DNA of 64,000 nt from Nematopogon swammerdamellus (GCA_946902875.1 OX336338.1:13445971-13509970), one strand, 5' to 3'. Positions 46,601 to 55,799 are shown, counted from the stretch's first letter. A program made the numbers and translations. Notes: generated by a model from the sequence alone, not told the origin.

Positions 46601-49600
46601 CATGGGTGTGTGTGATGGACAAAAATATGCACATATTTTTTTTTCGAAAGCTCGTCCATCAATCTTGGATTTAAACCTCCAACCTCTTATATTATATAAG
46701 GTTAGTGTCTTAACAACTAGGCTAACTGCCACTCACTATATACATTATTGAACTAGAGCATTGGCCTCCGTTGCGTAGGTGTGCCTCCACTCCATCTGTA
46801 TAGCTGTTGCCCTGAAGAACTTAGACAAAATATAGTAGGTAGATTCAAAGTTCTCCTCCCATTGAGTCCCATCAATCGTCCCATCACTCCCATCCTCCAA
46901 AAATTGACCCATTAAAGAAAGCCAAAAATGAGCAGAATGCATTCATTCGCTCGCAATAGTACTCTCAAGTACTTACTACTTACTACCTACTTTTATATGT
47001 AAGTTGAAGACAATAATAAGAAGAAATTTGTACCGTGTGGGGTCGGTACTTAAAAAGAATAGCCCCACTGCATCTCCCCCCGTCGCATGTCGTAAAAGTC
47101 GACTAAGGGATAAGAAAATTCGTCAGCCTCGGTAGCTCAGTGGCGCGGTTGGTTAGTCAACTGTTATTAAGCAACGCTGAGCGCGGTCAGTGATTGGATG
47201 GGTGACCGCTCGACCGTTGGAGGCTGACCGTGGTTCGGATTCCACGTTAAACTGTAGGTCCCTTCCCTTCTTACCTTACTAGGTGGTAGGGTTTATCCCG
47301 GCCGGGTTGGTACCACCGCATTGAACGAAACGTCGGTCGAAACGGCTATGTAAATAGTTCGTGTTTTCCGTCCAGTTTAGTGTAGCCGACATGAAATGAA
47401 GGGAAGCACTGACATGGCACCTAGTTCACCCTGTGTTATTGGCTGACATCACGGATGTTGTAGGTGATGTAGCCAACCGTGTCAGGTTCCATAAAAAAAA
47501 AAAAAATGTATGGATGAAAATTCTCAACATTATGGGATTAGTTTGCAGTCGATGCAGCCACCCCTGCACAACAACAACAAAACAACAACAACAAATACTT
47601 GTACCTATAACCTGGGAATCTTCAAAAAGTGTGTTAATAAATTAGACAACAACCTCCTTGTCCGCCTTGTGGCCGGCATGGCGCATCTTTGAGTGTGGTT
47701 TCGCGAGGAGTGGGGTTATTGGCTGTGTCTTAATCGTTCTTTGAACTTTTGGGCACAGCCACCTGTGCCGGTAGTCTATAAAAAAAAAACACTTACCTCA
47801 TCCACTGAGAAGTATGGTTCGTAGATATCCCGCTGCGGTTCACTCAGATAGTCCCGCATGAACTGAGAAGCCTTCATCTCGTCGCTGCCCATCGAGTCCT
47901 GTTGCTCCACGAGTAGGAACTTTTGAAATTCCCGTAAAGTGACCACGTTCGATCCATACATTGCGTATTTTTCAAATACGTCATGCACATTCTGTGAAAA
48001 TATAATTTTAAAATGCTTTATCATAATACATATATGTACATTAATATGTATCTACATACATACCTGCATACGTAACAAACATAAGATCATACTGAATCCC
48101 CGACAATAGAGGTAAGTAGAGTAACCAGTAACCAGTGTTGTGCTGCAAGAACTCGAGTATATTACAACACAAGACCACAGTTTTAGCAAGCTATTAGGAC
48201 ATGATAACTATCAAGCAGCAAGTAAGGCACGGACACAGATACCTAGCTACTGCATGGCTCGGTGGAAGGAAGATGCCAAGGTGAGAGGTGGCGACCCTGT
48301 CGCCTTTTTTGGCACAGCATCTTGTCCTTAACATAGATTCTTTTTACAGGAAGCACCACGTGTTGCACTGTATCGCTGATTCATAGGTGATTAACAATGC
48401 ACATGGACATTCTGCGGTTATTCATTCGACTCTTACTGGCTCGGTGTCTGTTCACAAATCCATCCCTCCGACATCCGACAATCAGAAACAGCCAATACCA
48501 CTCTTCTGCATAACCCCGTATTTATGATGTTTGATGTTGCAGTGTCTACAATAATCTGCAGTCATATATATGACTATTTTGATAAGGCCAGCTTTTCAGT
48601 TTAACTCCCCAGTTCCCAACCATATTTAGGCTGTGACTTCCTCAGCAAGTTTAAATTGTTTTGCGTCTCTGCCCTGAGTCATACTTGATCTTATATATTT
48701 TAGGGATATGAAGTGAAATGAAGCTCAAGCTCATGCTCGTCGACATCTTGCCACAGGTGCAATGGCACAAGGCACGACGCCCGGGCGTCACAACGTACTG
48801 GTTGGGGACACCTTGTTTAGATTATACTAATCCAATTGGTGGATTATGTATATGGTACCTGGTAGCACGTGGCCTTATTTTTAGGTGACCACACACAGAC
48901 TTCACACATAGGTACCTAAAATATTTATAAACGGACATGTTTGTTTAACCCTTCAACTGTATCTGTCCGCTAACAGACAATTTTTCTATGCCGTCAACTG
49001 GAGCTGTAATATTTTCGGTGTAGGTATTATTTTCGTGTCCGTTAACGGACACCTCCAGTCATGGTTCATCATATTCGTCCATAAATGCATGATTTTTTAT
49101 TAGTTTTCTAGTCAATGTAATAGAAAATTTAATGTATAGTACATTAAATTTATTAATTATATGTGATTCTATTCCACATAAACCTAGTGAATATTGCTGT
49201 AGGTACATAGTTTTCAAAGTATATTTTTTTGGCCGGGTCTCAATAATTGATATATTGTTATTTAGAAACCAAACAGCCCAAGTACGTCACGTACTTGGTT
49301 CTAAGAAACTAAAAGAACACCCAATGTTTACACACATAAATTAGGGCACTTGAGTGCCTGAGTAAGCAGATAAACAATGGTAAGTTGAGTTCATATTTTA
49401 TAACTGCTCAAATCAATGGGCATATATGTAGCTGTGATAGCGAAAAAATATTGTATTGTAGCATGTGTATTTTTAATTGGATTTATTTTATTTTTAAGTG
49501 GAGTGCCTAATCCGATAATACAACTCAAATGTATGCAAACATATTTATTTCATAATGAATGAGATATGATTTTTTTTTTGACGTGATGACGTTACGTGTT

Positions 49601-51779
49601 ATAAATTGATGAACACCGGCTGCACACACGAAAAAGTGTCACGTTCCATCTGAGCCTGTGTGTGCAAGCGAGAGCGCGTAACAAGCGATAGAGAGGCACA
49701 ATAGGTATAGTCAAAGTTACCATGGAAACGTCTTAAGAAGTAAAACTGTCAAGATCAGACAACAGAAGTTTATTGATAGCCAGTCACAAGATGATTAATC
49801 TTTCTACTGGAAATAGAAATTACTGATCTTTGCTCTATGTACTACGATTATTCCACGTCATCACGTAAAACTATCGTCCGTAAACCGACTTTACAGACAA
49901 CCAATTTTTTTTTACAAAAATGGGGAATTTTCTCATTTTCTGCCTTTAACCTAGAATAAGTCATCTGAAATGAAGGTAGATACACATTTAATAATGTAGG
50001 CGGTTAGGAAATTTTATATAAATTTCAAAAATGTTAGGCTTTATTGAATGTTTCATACAAAACTTTCGAGAAATGCAGCATCGAACATCGCTAGGTAGAA
50101 TAAGGCGCGCGCCGCCATATTGCTCCTACAGTCCAGCCATATTGGCGAATTATAGACTGACGGGTGAAGGGTTAAGAATGACTAGAGATTTACTTACATT
50201 CTCATCAAATATAAGTTTATGGTAGAGCAGAGAGAAATCATCGTATCCGATCTCTCCCTTCCTTCCCGTGTCCACATCCTGAAAAAGATCGCGTAGCTTG
50301 CTCGTCGACATCTTATAGTTCACCTTTGGCAGAAAGCTTTTAACTTCTTTCAGAGAAATTCTGAAACATAAAATCAAAACATTCAATAAATTAGTTGAGG
50401 GGGCGCTGATGGTGTCCTCAGATAATTTGTTCCAGGCGGTTAAGACCCGGTGCGTCAGAAAATGTTTCGTAGTATTCTTTTAGGATTTTCCCCGCCTAAT
50501 ATAGCCGGCCGGCATGGCGCCTATCTGAGCGTGGTTTCGCGAGGAGTGTTGTTATAGACTGTGTCTGATATTCCGTTGGATTTTTGGGTGCAGCCAGCCA
50601 TGCCAGCTGTTACCTTACCTACGTATATATATATATTTTTATTATTATGTTATTATAATTTATAATAGATTACAATAATTCATTACATTGTGCAAGTTCA
50701 AATTATGAGGTCAATGAGAAAATGTGACATTATTAAATTTGCTTTCCATTTGTGTCTAAACAGAAACGAGCTATGATGGGCGGATATTACGGATGTAGTA
50801 GGTGAATCGTTGCACGTGGAGATATTTTGTATATCTATCCCATTGGGAAGCAGGAGATGATCTTATGTATGTATGTAATCTTACTTTTCTTGTGGATTCT
50901 CTATGGCGTAGAACTCTCTTCTCAGCCATCTCTCGATCTGAAGTGGGTACGACGAATAGAGAGCGATGTTTAAAAGAATCTTTAAGCCCTTCAACCAACA
51001 CTCGCAGTCCTTGTCAGTTGGCACTGAAAGTTACATACATAAATATTAAAACATCTTCCTCTTCCTAGATTACCTAATAATTAGGAAAGAGGAGTACTTA
51101 TCCAAGAAACAAATTGGTGCTAACAGCAGGTTGTTTAGATCTTAAAGTGGTATATTGGTTTAATATAACGCGTCACCACTGTAGAGCTCTTGTCCCACCC
51201 TTATAGCACTTACTAACGCTATTGTAAAGTCACTAAAGAATCTTAACCTGTATAAGAATGCGCATCTAGATCTAGATCTTATAATGCCTGTCTTAACAAC
51301 ATAATGTTAGTCAGGTAGTAACTGACTTGGTCTAAGCTGAGCTGAACTAGCATCTATTCAGGGGTGAAACTGGCTGTGCCTGAGACTCCGACCTCAAATT
51401 CAGCCATCCAAGCTGGTTAGAATAAATGAAGCTTACCCACGAAGGAGGCGATTCGCAGCTTAAATTCAGATCCGTAGAAAATCGTGAAGCATTTCACATG
51501 GTCCAGTCTTTTGCACTCTTCAGGCCACCTTTCGAAGTCTTTCGATATTTTTCCTAACCTAATTTCTTTTATTTCCCGTATCTCAAGTGTCCCTTCGTTT
51601 GCAATTTTGTGCGTTGCGCCAAATCGGGACCAAAACACTTGAAGAGTTTCGCGACGTACTGCAAGAGTTTTCTGTTCGGGTCGCTTGCGAGGGAAGAACT
51701 TTAGCACAGATGTTCCGCGCTCCAAGAAGGAGATCAGCTGATCTTCTTCGTGGATCAACCGATTGTTCCCGAGGCTCAT
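37355..51779 (-). CDS. sl: phospholipase C gamma (small wing orthologue), 12 coding exons
   Basis: PLC-gamma is recruited to activated receptor tyrosine kinases and hydrolyses PtdIns(4,5)P2 to IP3 and diacylglycerol at the plasma membrane. Exons, 5' to 3': 51779-51437, 51023-50885, 50360-50198, 47991-47797, 46288-46173, 45311-44378, 44221-44040, 43500-43319, 43085-43027, 40865-40671, 39035-38207, 37611-37355. Phases join to 3594 nt, 1197 residues. Domain order: PH 1-140, EF hands 150-300, PLC-X 305-455, half PH, SH2 530-630 (FLVRES), SH2 642-745 (FLVRPS), SH3 772-830, half PH, PLC-Y 925-1040, C2 1060-1175. Catalytic His317 (SSHNT) and His362 (YHGHT) are present, 45 residues apart as in vertebrate PLC-gamma1. 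It stops soon after C2, without a long tail. Start chosen at 51779 (ACAAAATG context); upstream is a TTG only. An acceptor at 51806 suggests a 5'UTR exon further up. Confidence 0.96.
37612..38206. other. PLC-gamma intron 11, nothing recognised
   Basis: AT-rich. Confidence 0.3.
38207..39035 (-). CDS. sl: PLC-gamma exon 11: second half of split PH, PLC-Y, start of C2
   Basis: Residues 837-1113. [18 protein letters not shown] and [16 protein letters not shown] close the split [43 protein letters not shown] and [18 protein letters not shown] are [19 protein letters not shown] opens C2. GC-rich in its 5' half. Confidence 0.96.
39425..39610 (-). mobile_element. family A SINE, strongly decayed
   Basis: In PLC-gamma intron 10. 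Weak matches to the body: CTATTACCTGTCGGAACC, ATCATAGCCATTACGGC, GTTTAACCCTACCAGC. Confidence 0.45.
39699..40651. mobile_element. hAT-type element next to a PLC-gamma splice donor
   Basis: Ends CAGTGGCGGCTTG and AGCCGCCACTG, flanked by exact 8-bp duplications ATAGGTAC (39691-39698, 40652-40659). The centre has a 39-nt perfect hairpin (40202-40240, AAATTTAGTTCTGCGTGCG arms) and a (GTT)n run at 40289-40315. No transposase. A truncated relative is at 61068-61330. Confidence 0.88.
40671..40865 (-). CDS. sl: PLC-gamma exon 10: SH3 domain
   Basis: Residues 772-836. [17 protein letters not shown] (ALYDY motif), GWWRGDYGG and [11 protein letters not shown] (PxxY) define a complete SH3. The donor CAC|GTAAGT is 12 bp from the target duplication of a 953-bp hAT-type element in the intron. 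Confidence 0.95.
40960..41800 (-). pseudogene. 3' end of a non-LTR retrotransposon
   Basis: In PLC-gamma intron 9. ORF 41788-41357 reads [39 protein letters not shown], the end of a Jockey-like reverse-transcriptase ORF. The 3'UTR ends near 40960 with the TTCTCCTGCACTAGA / TCTTGCAGGAG module, also seen at 62690-62720. Confidence 0.68.
41801..42399. other. PLC-gamma intron 9 remainder, nothing recognised
   Basis: No repeat or ORF supported. Confidence 0.25.
42400..42790 (-). mobile_element. SINE, family B (tRNA-Ser-like head)
   Basis: On the minus strand the head reads GGTGGCCGAGTGGTTTGGGC (A-box) and CCGCGGTTCGAATGCGG (B-box), like a tRNA-Ser/Leu. The body has CTGTAGGTCCCTTCCCTTGC and TACTAGGTGGTAGGGT, shared with family A. 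A fragment of the same tail follows at 42836-42920. Confidence 0.85.
43027..43085 (-). CDS. sl: PLC-gamma exon 9: SH2-SH3 linker with candidate regulatory tyrosines
   Basis: A 59-nt exon, residues 752-771, [19 protein letters not shown]. Tyr757 and Tyr762 sit where vertebrate PLC-gamma1 has the activating Tyr775 and Tyr783. Acceptor AACCAG, donor AAG|GTATGT. Its length only fits the frame if exon 8 ends in phase 1. Confidence 0.87.
43319..43500 (-). CDS. sl: PLC-gamma exon 8: end of C-terminal SH2
   Basis: Residues 691-752. [18 protein letters not shown] through [16 protein letters not shown] and [10 protein letters not shown]. The donor is inferred from phase and alignment as GTCA|GTATAT. 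An upstream C|GTATAA would keep the same phase and drop five residues, so the last few residues are uncertain. Confidence 0.87.
43735..43960 (+). mobile_element. family A SINE fragment in PLC-gamma intron 7
   Basis: GGACCCTTCCCTTTCTACTT, CGGTCGAAATGTCTATG, CAGTTCTGTGTAGCC, GACTGACGTCACAAG: decayed body, no head. Confidence 0.55.
44040..44221 (-). CDS. sl: PLC-gamma exon 7: first part of C-terminal SH2
   Basis: Residues 631-691. [19 protein letters not shown] and [19 protein letters not shown]; the FLVR arginine is intact. Acceptor TTTTCAG|G, donor TTTAG|GTAAAA. Confidence 0.94.
44378..45311 (-). CDS. sl: PLC-gamma exon 6: PLC-X, first half of split PH, N-terminal SH2
   Basis: Residues 319-630. 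[18 protein letters not shown] and [12 protein letters not shown] (second catalytic His362) are [23 protein letters not shown] starts the split PH, followed by an acidic linker. [17 protein letters not shown] with GTFLVRES is the N-terminal SH2 with its phosphotyrosine-binding Arg. Confidence 0.96.
45420..46020. repeat. PLC-gamma intron 5: RTE scrap and TAGGGTTCCGTA-family 3' part
   Basis: 45420-45490 has GGGATGACTATATCAAGTAC and GGTTCCGTACCGCGAGAG (RTE end). 45490-45830 has two similar units (ATGAAATTTGG...CAAGTAAAG), related in reverse to 56880-57240. 45970-46010 reads CCCTCGGTGCGCGAGTTGAA. Confidence 0.5.
46173..46288 (-). CDS. sl: PLC-gamma exon 5: start of catalytic X box with first catalytic His
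   Basis: Residues 281-319. [15 protein letters not shown], then [12 protein letters not shown]; His317 aligns with the general acid/base His335 of vertebrate PLC-gamma1. Acceptor GTTTTAG, donor AC|GTAAGC. Confidence 0.94.
46347..46580 (-). mobile_element. Helitron-like repeat fragment with the ~67-bp units
   Basis: Starts CTAGCTGTTGCTCGTGGCTT, the complement of the end at 6964, then units AAGGGCGAGGCTGAAGGCCG forward and GCTCGGCATTCGGCCTCGCC in reverse. In PLC-gamma intron 4. Confidence 0.6.
47122..47506 (+). mobile_element. full-length family A SINE with target duplication
   Basis: Head GTCAGCCTCGGTAGCTCAGT (A-box) and GTGGTTCGGATTCCACG (B-box); body ends GGTTCCATAAAAAAAA. Flanked by GAAAATTC at 47114-47121 and 47516-47523. 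In PLC-gamma intron 4. Confidence 0.88.
47797..47991 (-). CDS. sl: PLC-gamma exon 4: EF-hand region
   Basis: Residues 216-280, from [19 protein letters not shown] to [10 protein letters not shown]. Both ends phase 0; acceptor TTTTCACAG, donor GAG|GTAAGT. Confidence 0.93.
47992..48944. other. PLC-gamma intron 3, first part
   Basis: 48130-48330 resembles 60300-60430 (GGACATGATAACTATCAAGC; CACGGACACAGATACC), a dispersed repeat of unknown type. Nothing else. Confidence 0.4.
48949..50171. mobile_element. TTAA-flanked (piggyBac-like) non-autonomous element
   Basis: CCCTTCAACTGT at the left and ACGGGTGAAGGG at the right, with TTAA at both junctions (48945-48948, 50172-50175). TTAA duplication is the piggyBac hallmark. 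The interior has a smaller inverted pair near 49576 and 49860 (ACGTGATGACG). No transposase. In PLC-gamma intron 3. Confidence 0.7.
50198..50360 (-). CDS. sl: PLC-gamma exon 3: EF-hand region
   Basis: Residues 161-215, [17 protein letters not shown] through [15 protein letters not shown]. The donor AAT|GTAAGT lies only 22 bp from the end of a TTAA-flanked element in the intron. Confidence 0.92.
50361..50884. other. PLC-gamma intron 2; repeat scraps
   Basis: 50510-50600 resembles 47665-47775 (GGCCGGCATGGCGC, GTGGTTTCGCGAGGAGTG). 50772-50815 is a SINE tail scrap followed by CCCATTGGGAAGCAGGAGAT-type retroelement end. Confidence 0.4.
50885..51023 (-). CDS. sl: PLC-gamma exon 2: end of PH, start of EF-hand region
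   Basis: Residues 115-161. [17 protein letters not shown] is the closing PH helix; [16 protein letters not shown] leads into the EF hands. Acceptor CTTTCAG, donor AAAA|GTAAGA. Confidence 0.92.
51437..51779 (-). CDS. sl: PLC-gamma exon 1: N-terminal PH domain
   Basis: Residues 1-115. [20 protein letters not shown] and [11 protein letters not shown] are typical of the N-terminal PLC-gamma PH domain. Donor GTGG|GTAAGC. 26 nt of 5'UTR precede the ATG if the acceptor at 51806-51807 is used. Confidence 0.92.
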
Positions 51780-51869
51780 TTTGTCGCTTCTGGAACCACG
51801 TTTGTCTGCAACAGTAGAAACATCATCCAAAGAAACTTATAAAGGCCTTATACAATGTGTAACAGCCTC

Positions 51870-52165
51870 AATATCTAGGTGGTGAAATGGATAGACGTGC
51901 GATCATGAACATTAAGTACACCCGGGTGCAAACTTGAATGTGTGTTCGTGAGAGTAACCATGGTTTGGATTCCACGAAAAACTGTAGATAAGCCACCTTA
52001 CTAGGTGGTTGGGCTGGGGTGGAATGTAAGGTTGGTCGAAGCGGCTATGTAAATAGTTATCAATCATGTTCGGTTTAGCCGATACAACCAAAGAGAACCA
52101 CTGACTTAGCACCTAGTTCACCAAGGTGTTATGGGCTTACCCCACAGGTGTAGAGGTGATGTAGC
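51870..52165 (+). mobile_element. decayed family A SINE upstream of PLC-gamma
   Basis: ATGGTTTGGATTCCACGAAA (B-box), CCTTACTAGGTGGTTGGGC, GGTCGAAGCGGCTATGTAAA, CACCTAGTTCACCAAGGTG in order. It starts 91 bp upstream of the PLC-gamma ATG on the opposite strand. Confidence 0.75.
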
Positions 52166-53600
52166 TGATGAAATTTCCCAATCTTTCTCGCTTACAATTC
52201 ACGTATCTTATATCGAGCTCCGGAGTTGTAGGTGTGGACAGCGATGATTCTGTATCTCCTTTAATGATGGGACAAACTCCAGATGGAAAAGATCGTATTA
52301 GAGCGGCGTATCGAAACCGCGTATCATCATCGGTCCACACTAATAATCATGACATCCATCGGCGATACGTATACGATGATCGGATCGGGAAAAGGACACC
52401 GTTATCCATTAGACACCTAATAGGCGACCGCACTTGATGTCTTACATACCTTAATTATTCCAATACTGATAAGGTTTGATGCCAAAACTATTTTACTTCC
52501 TTATCTGAATACAGCAATGGCATCTGCCAACCAGTGCAAATATTGAACAATAAATAACTTTAAAAGTGAGTATGTATTCTTAAAAAAAAGTTGTATTAAT
52601 CGTCAGAATGGCATTTAGAATAGAGGCTAATGTGATTTTTTTTTTATTTTGTCATAGAAAAGCAAACATGACCACTTAGTTTATCTATTATTTATATTTG
52701 TGAGCTACATTGAAAAATAGACCTTCGTTCAGTGCTGTGGTATCGAACCGGGTAGGTATCTACACTTTTAGATGAGAGTTGAAAAGTTTGTTAGATAATA
52801 ATATCATCCATTAGTTCGGGATAAGTTCGTCATGTCGACTCTACTAACTGCATATTTATAAATCAATGTTAATATTTTCAATTTGATTAATTGTATTGGC
52901 AAAGAACATATTAATCTATAATTTAGCAATACTTCAAGTTGTAATTCGAAATTTGTAAGTACCTCGCTCTTTACTTCGTACCAGTAAAAGATACCTCATT
53001 GAAAACATCAAAATAAAAAGTACACGTAATAGAAACATCCGAAAATATATCACGTCGCTCCTATACGAAATATGTGAATTCTAAATAGAACGTACCTACC
53101 TCATAGAAGCCGAGTGAAAGCGTGGATCCGCCACATCGCTGGGACTGCTCTCAAGGGCCGACGACGGAGGTGCACACTGCACAGGAAGGAACTTAGTGTC
53201 CCTGAGGTGACTATTATTATAATGTATTCTACTGTGTACTTAGCACCGATTTGTGTTTATGTCTTGTCGCCCAATAAGCTCGACTCGCTCGAAGACAAGC
53301 TTTGCGAAATGTGTTAGCAGCAGCACAGCTGTTCGCAAAACTTTACGAATAAACCAGAGGAAGAAACCAAAGAGCGGACGCTCGCACGTTTCATCAAACC
53401 AACAAAACAAAAATGCGTGTACGCTTAGTTAGAACCTAATCAAGTCAAGGCACTCACAGAAAAGGCACTGAGTAGGTACTGAAGAAGCACTGACTCCGTC
53501 TGTCTGACTGATCAAAGTAATATAACCTACCTAGCAGCCAATACCTATCCTATCCAATTCACATTCACACAGAGAAGGAGAGAGAGAGAGAAAGTATCAC
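52166..53600. other. upstream of PLC-gamma, nothing firm
   Basis: 52166-52437 is open in one frame on each strand but resembles nothing known. 53100-53200 is GC-richer with splice-like ends on both strands and could be a 5'UTR exon. The 5'UTR of PLC-gamma is expected somewhere here. Confidence 0.3.
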
Positions 53601-53614
53601 TAACTTCGTATAAT

Positions 53615-53755
53615 GCGCGGGACGGATCTCGGCGTGTCGTCGCCCGCACGCGAATACACTATACAAGTACGGTGCGTGTGCGAGGGAGAACACTGACGAG
53701 CCGCTGCGGCGGCGGGCGGCGACACGCCGAGATCCGCCCCGCGCATTATACGCTA
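53615..53755. repeat. inverted repeat, GC-rich
   Basis: CGGATCTCGGCGTGTCGTCG near the left end pairs with CGGCGACACGCCGAGATCCG near the right; outer GTATAATGCGCGGG / CCGCGCATTATAC also pair. About 35-bp arms. Confidence 0.75.
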
Positions 53756-53786
53756 CGCACGCACGCACTTGATGCAACAAAGACGC

Positions 53787-54041
53787 AGGTTACACGCTAG
53801 GTTTGGCATCAGTTCAGTTCGTGACCTTGGTCACGACCAGATTGACGCCAGACGTAAAATACATTCGCACTATCAGTCTGCCATCAGTCTAGTATCAAAA
53901 TATTTTAAAATCCATCAGTCTGGTCCATCAGTCCAAACCATCCATCCATCAAAGTAGATTAAACGGTCAGTCTGGCTGGACCATCATGGTTTAACCAGAC
54001 TGATGGACTGAACTGATGCCTAACCTAGCGTGTAACCTCCG
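53787..54041. mobile_element. foldback MITE with CATCAGTC-rich interior
   Basis: 31-bp ends, AGGTTACACGCTAGGTTTGG and complement, one mismatch. The interior repeats CATCAGTC / GACTGATG many times. No clear target duplication. Confidence 0.78.
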
Positions 54042-54399
54042 CTCCGTCTGACTTGATGGATGGACTGGACCTAATAAGTGCCACTGACCGACTGACTGAC
54101 TACCTGGCTTGCCATTGCCATTGCCACTGCCAGCCGTGTCAATCCAGTCAACGAGTTTTTGGTAGGTATTTACCCCGATTTTTAGATTGAGGTATTAAAA
54201 TACGGATGACATTTGACCAATTTGGAGACCACCCTAAAGTGTTTTTTTTTTTACAAAAACGTGGAAATATTTTATCCGTATTTTACGATTTCACAGTCTT
54301 ACGCATTGGCAACATCTCCGGTTGCGTCTGCGCGGGTCTGGCACATGAGAGAACAAAGGAATAGGATTGACTCTTGCGCTATAGATCAGCTGATTGTAA

Positions 54400-55100
54400 A
54401 CGGGTGGTTTAAAATAACCAGGGTTATTAATATAAAGAAGATGCGTCGCGTAGCCTAACCTAACCTAATGTTGAGGCGGTGCATGTCGTTTTTGTTACGT
54501 TTCGTTTCGTACATGTGGGTGGACGGACAATGGCGCGCGAAAATAGCTGATCTTTCTTTGTTCTTTCATGTGCCGCTTCGTGCTGCGATGAATTCCGGTG
54601 CGCCACCTGAAAGCCATTGTCGTGCCTGCTGTTCCTGCGATCCCGCGGAACCACTCCTTGAAGTGATAAATAAATGATGTTTTGGTGGTTTAAAAAAAAA
54701 ATAACCAGGGTTAATATATAGAAGATGCGTCGCTACGCGACGCATCTTCTATATATTAACCCTAACCTAATTTTGAGGCGGTGCATGTCGTTTTTGTTAC
54801 AAGTTTGTAGTTCCGAAAATAATTCTTAGGTGGTTATAAAAAAAACTAAACACACTAAAACAATTTAAACACCGTAACATTGCTTAAAAAAGAAAAAAAA
54901 AGCAAAAAAAAACCAAAAAGATTCGGTGGGATTCGAACCCATGGTCCAAAAAATGCAAACCCTACATGCTTACCACTGAGCTAACAAGTTACTTAACCGA
55001 CCAAACGAATATCGGCTTCTATCGGAGTAGGATCGCAGGAACAGCAGGCACGACAATGGCTTTCAGGTGTCGTACGCCGATGAATTCAGCCAGCACAGTT
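54400..55100. repeat. composite inverted/direct repeat block with tRNA-like sequence
   Basis: CCACCTGAAAGCCATTGTCG (54603-54622) with CCTGCTGTTCCTGCGATCC pairs with its complement at 55025-55075. Between them AGAAGATGCGTCGC is duplicated and forms a perfect hairpin at 54719-54764. 54917-54990 (minus) has both tRNA boxes, TTAGCTCAGTGGTAAGC and GGGTTCGAATCCC, then a T-run, but no acceptor stem. Confidence 0.6.
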
Positions 55101-55701
55101 TTACCACAGAATAGAAAAGAGTACTCCGTACAGAAGCTGCTCTGTACAAACACTCACAAAGAAATAGCTACTCTGCGACGACGCGATAAAGTACAAATTG
55201 ACTCGCACAGAGCTGCATGCCTAAACACGATAACCGCCTACATTTCGCTTCTCTTTCTGTCGTGTAACTCTATCTCGAAAGCGCGTCGTTCAGCGCGTCT
55301 AAGGGCTGTGTCTTTGTGCTGTCTTATTGTGAGGAATAAAATGAAGATGATACCTACCAACTTTTATCGTTCTAGCTACCAACGATACGATATTTAGGTA
55401 CGGCAAATTCATGCGAACAAATTCATGCATGCGTTAGCGTCACGATTAGTTTCTCACATCGAAGCGTGCATTGCGTGCAACCTTCCAGTGATAGTTTTGT
55501 TTGATCAATAAATTTAATGATCAATGATCATCTACAATGTACCTATTATCCTTATACAAATTAGGCCATACATACCACGCTGTTCGGTGTCATCTAATGT
55601 TATTGGCAATATGATATTATTTTTAAATCTATGACCTCCTACTAATATGAATAAATAAATTACTAGAAATAAATCAAAATGCTACTAAACAAAACACTTA
55701 C

Positions 55702-55799
55702 CTTTCTTCGTCTCTCGGCAATGAAAAAAAAGACAAGTTTTCATTTGTCTTTTGACTTTTGCACCCGTCCACTGCACAATAATTACGTGATTTCGACAT
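55702..55799 (-). CDS. orphan first exon encoding the N-terminal half of a THAP zinc finger
   Basis: Reads ATG, MSKSRNYCAVDGCKSQ, then NENLSFFSLPRDEE, and ends AG|GTAAGT with a strong donor at 55701. A C-x4-C pair near the N-terminus followed by F-x-LP-x-D/E-E-R is the beginning of a C2CH THAP DNA-binding domain, as found in THAP proteins and P-element-type transposases. The remaining half (Trp, then C-x2-HF) should be in a downstream minus-strand exon, but I could not find one in 51.8-55.7 kb. The phase (2) does not fit PLC-gamma exon 1, so it is not a 5' extension of that gene. Either the partner exon is short or distant, or this is a gene remnant. Its start codon is 70 bp from a hAT element. 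Confidence 0.6.

Noticed and set aside
51780..51830. PLC-gamma start upstream of 51779
   Set aside because: The extended frame begins at TTG, not ATG, and passes through a plausible acceptor at 51806-51807.
53103..53200. missing THAP second exon
   Set aside because: KAWIRHIAG looks similar to the THAP Trp region but is on the opposite strand from the THAP exon.
54454..54470. telomeric (TTAGG)n stretch
   Set aside because: Only about three CCTAA units; too short to be telomeric.
54917..54990. functional tRNA gene (minus)
   Set aside because: A- and B-boxes are good but the acceptor strands do not pair and the D arm is poor; likely tRNA-derived repeat.
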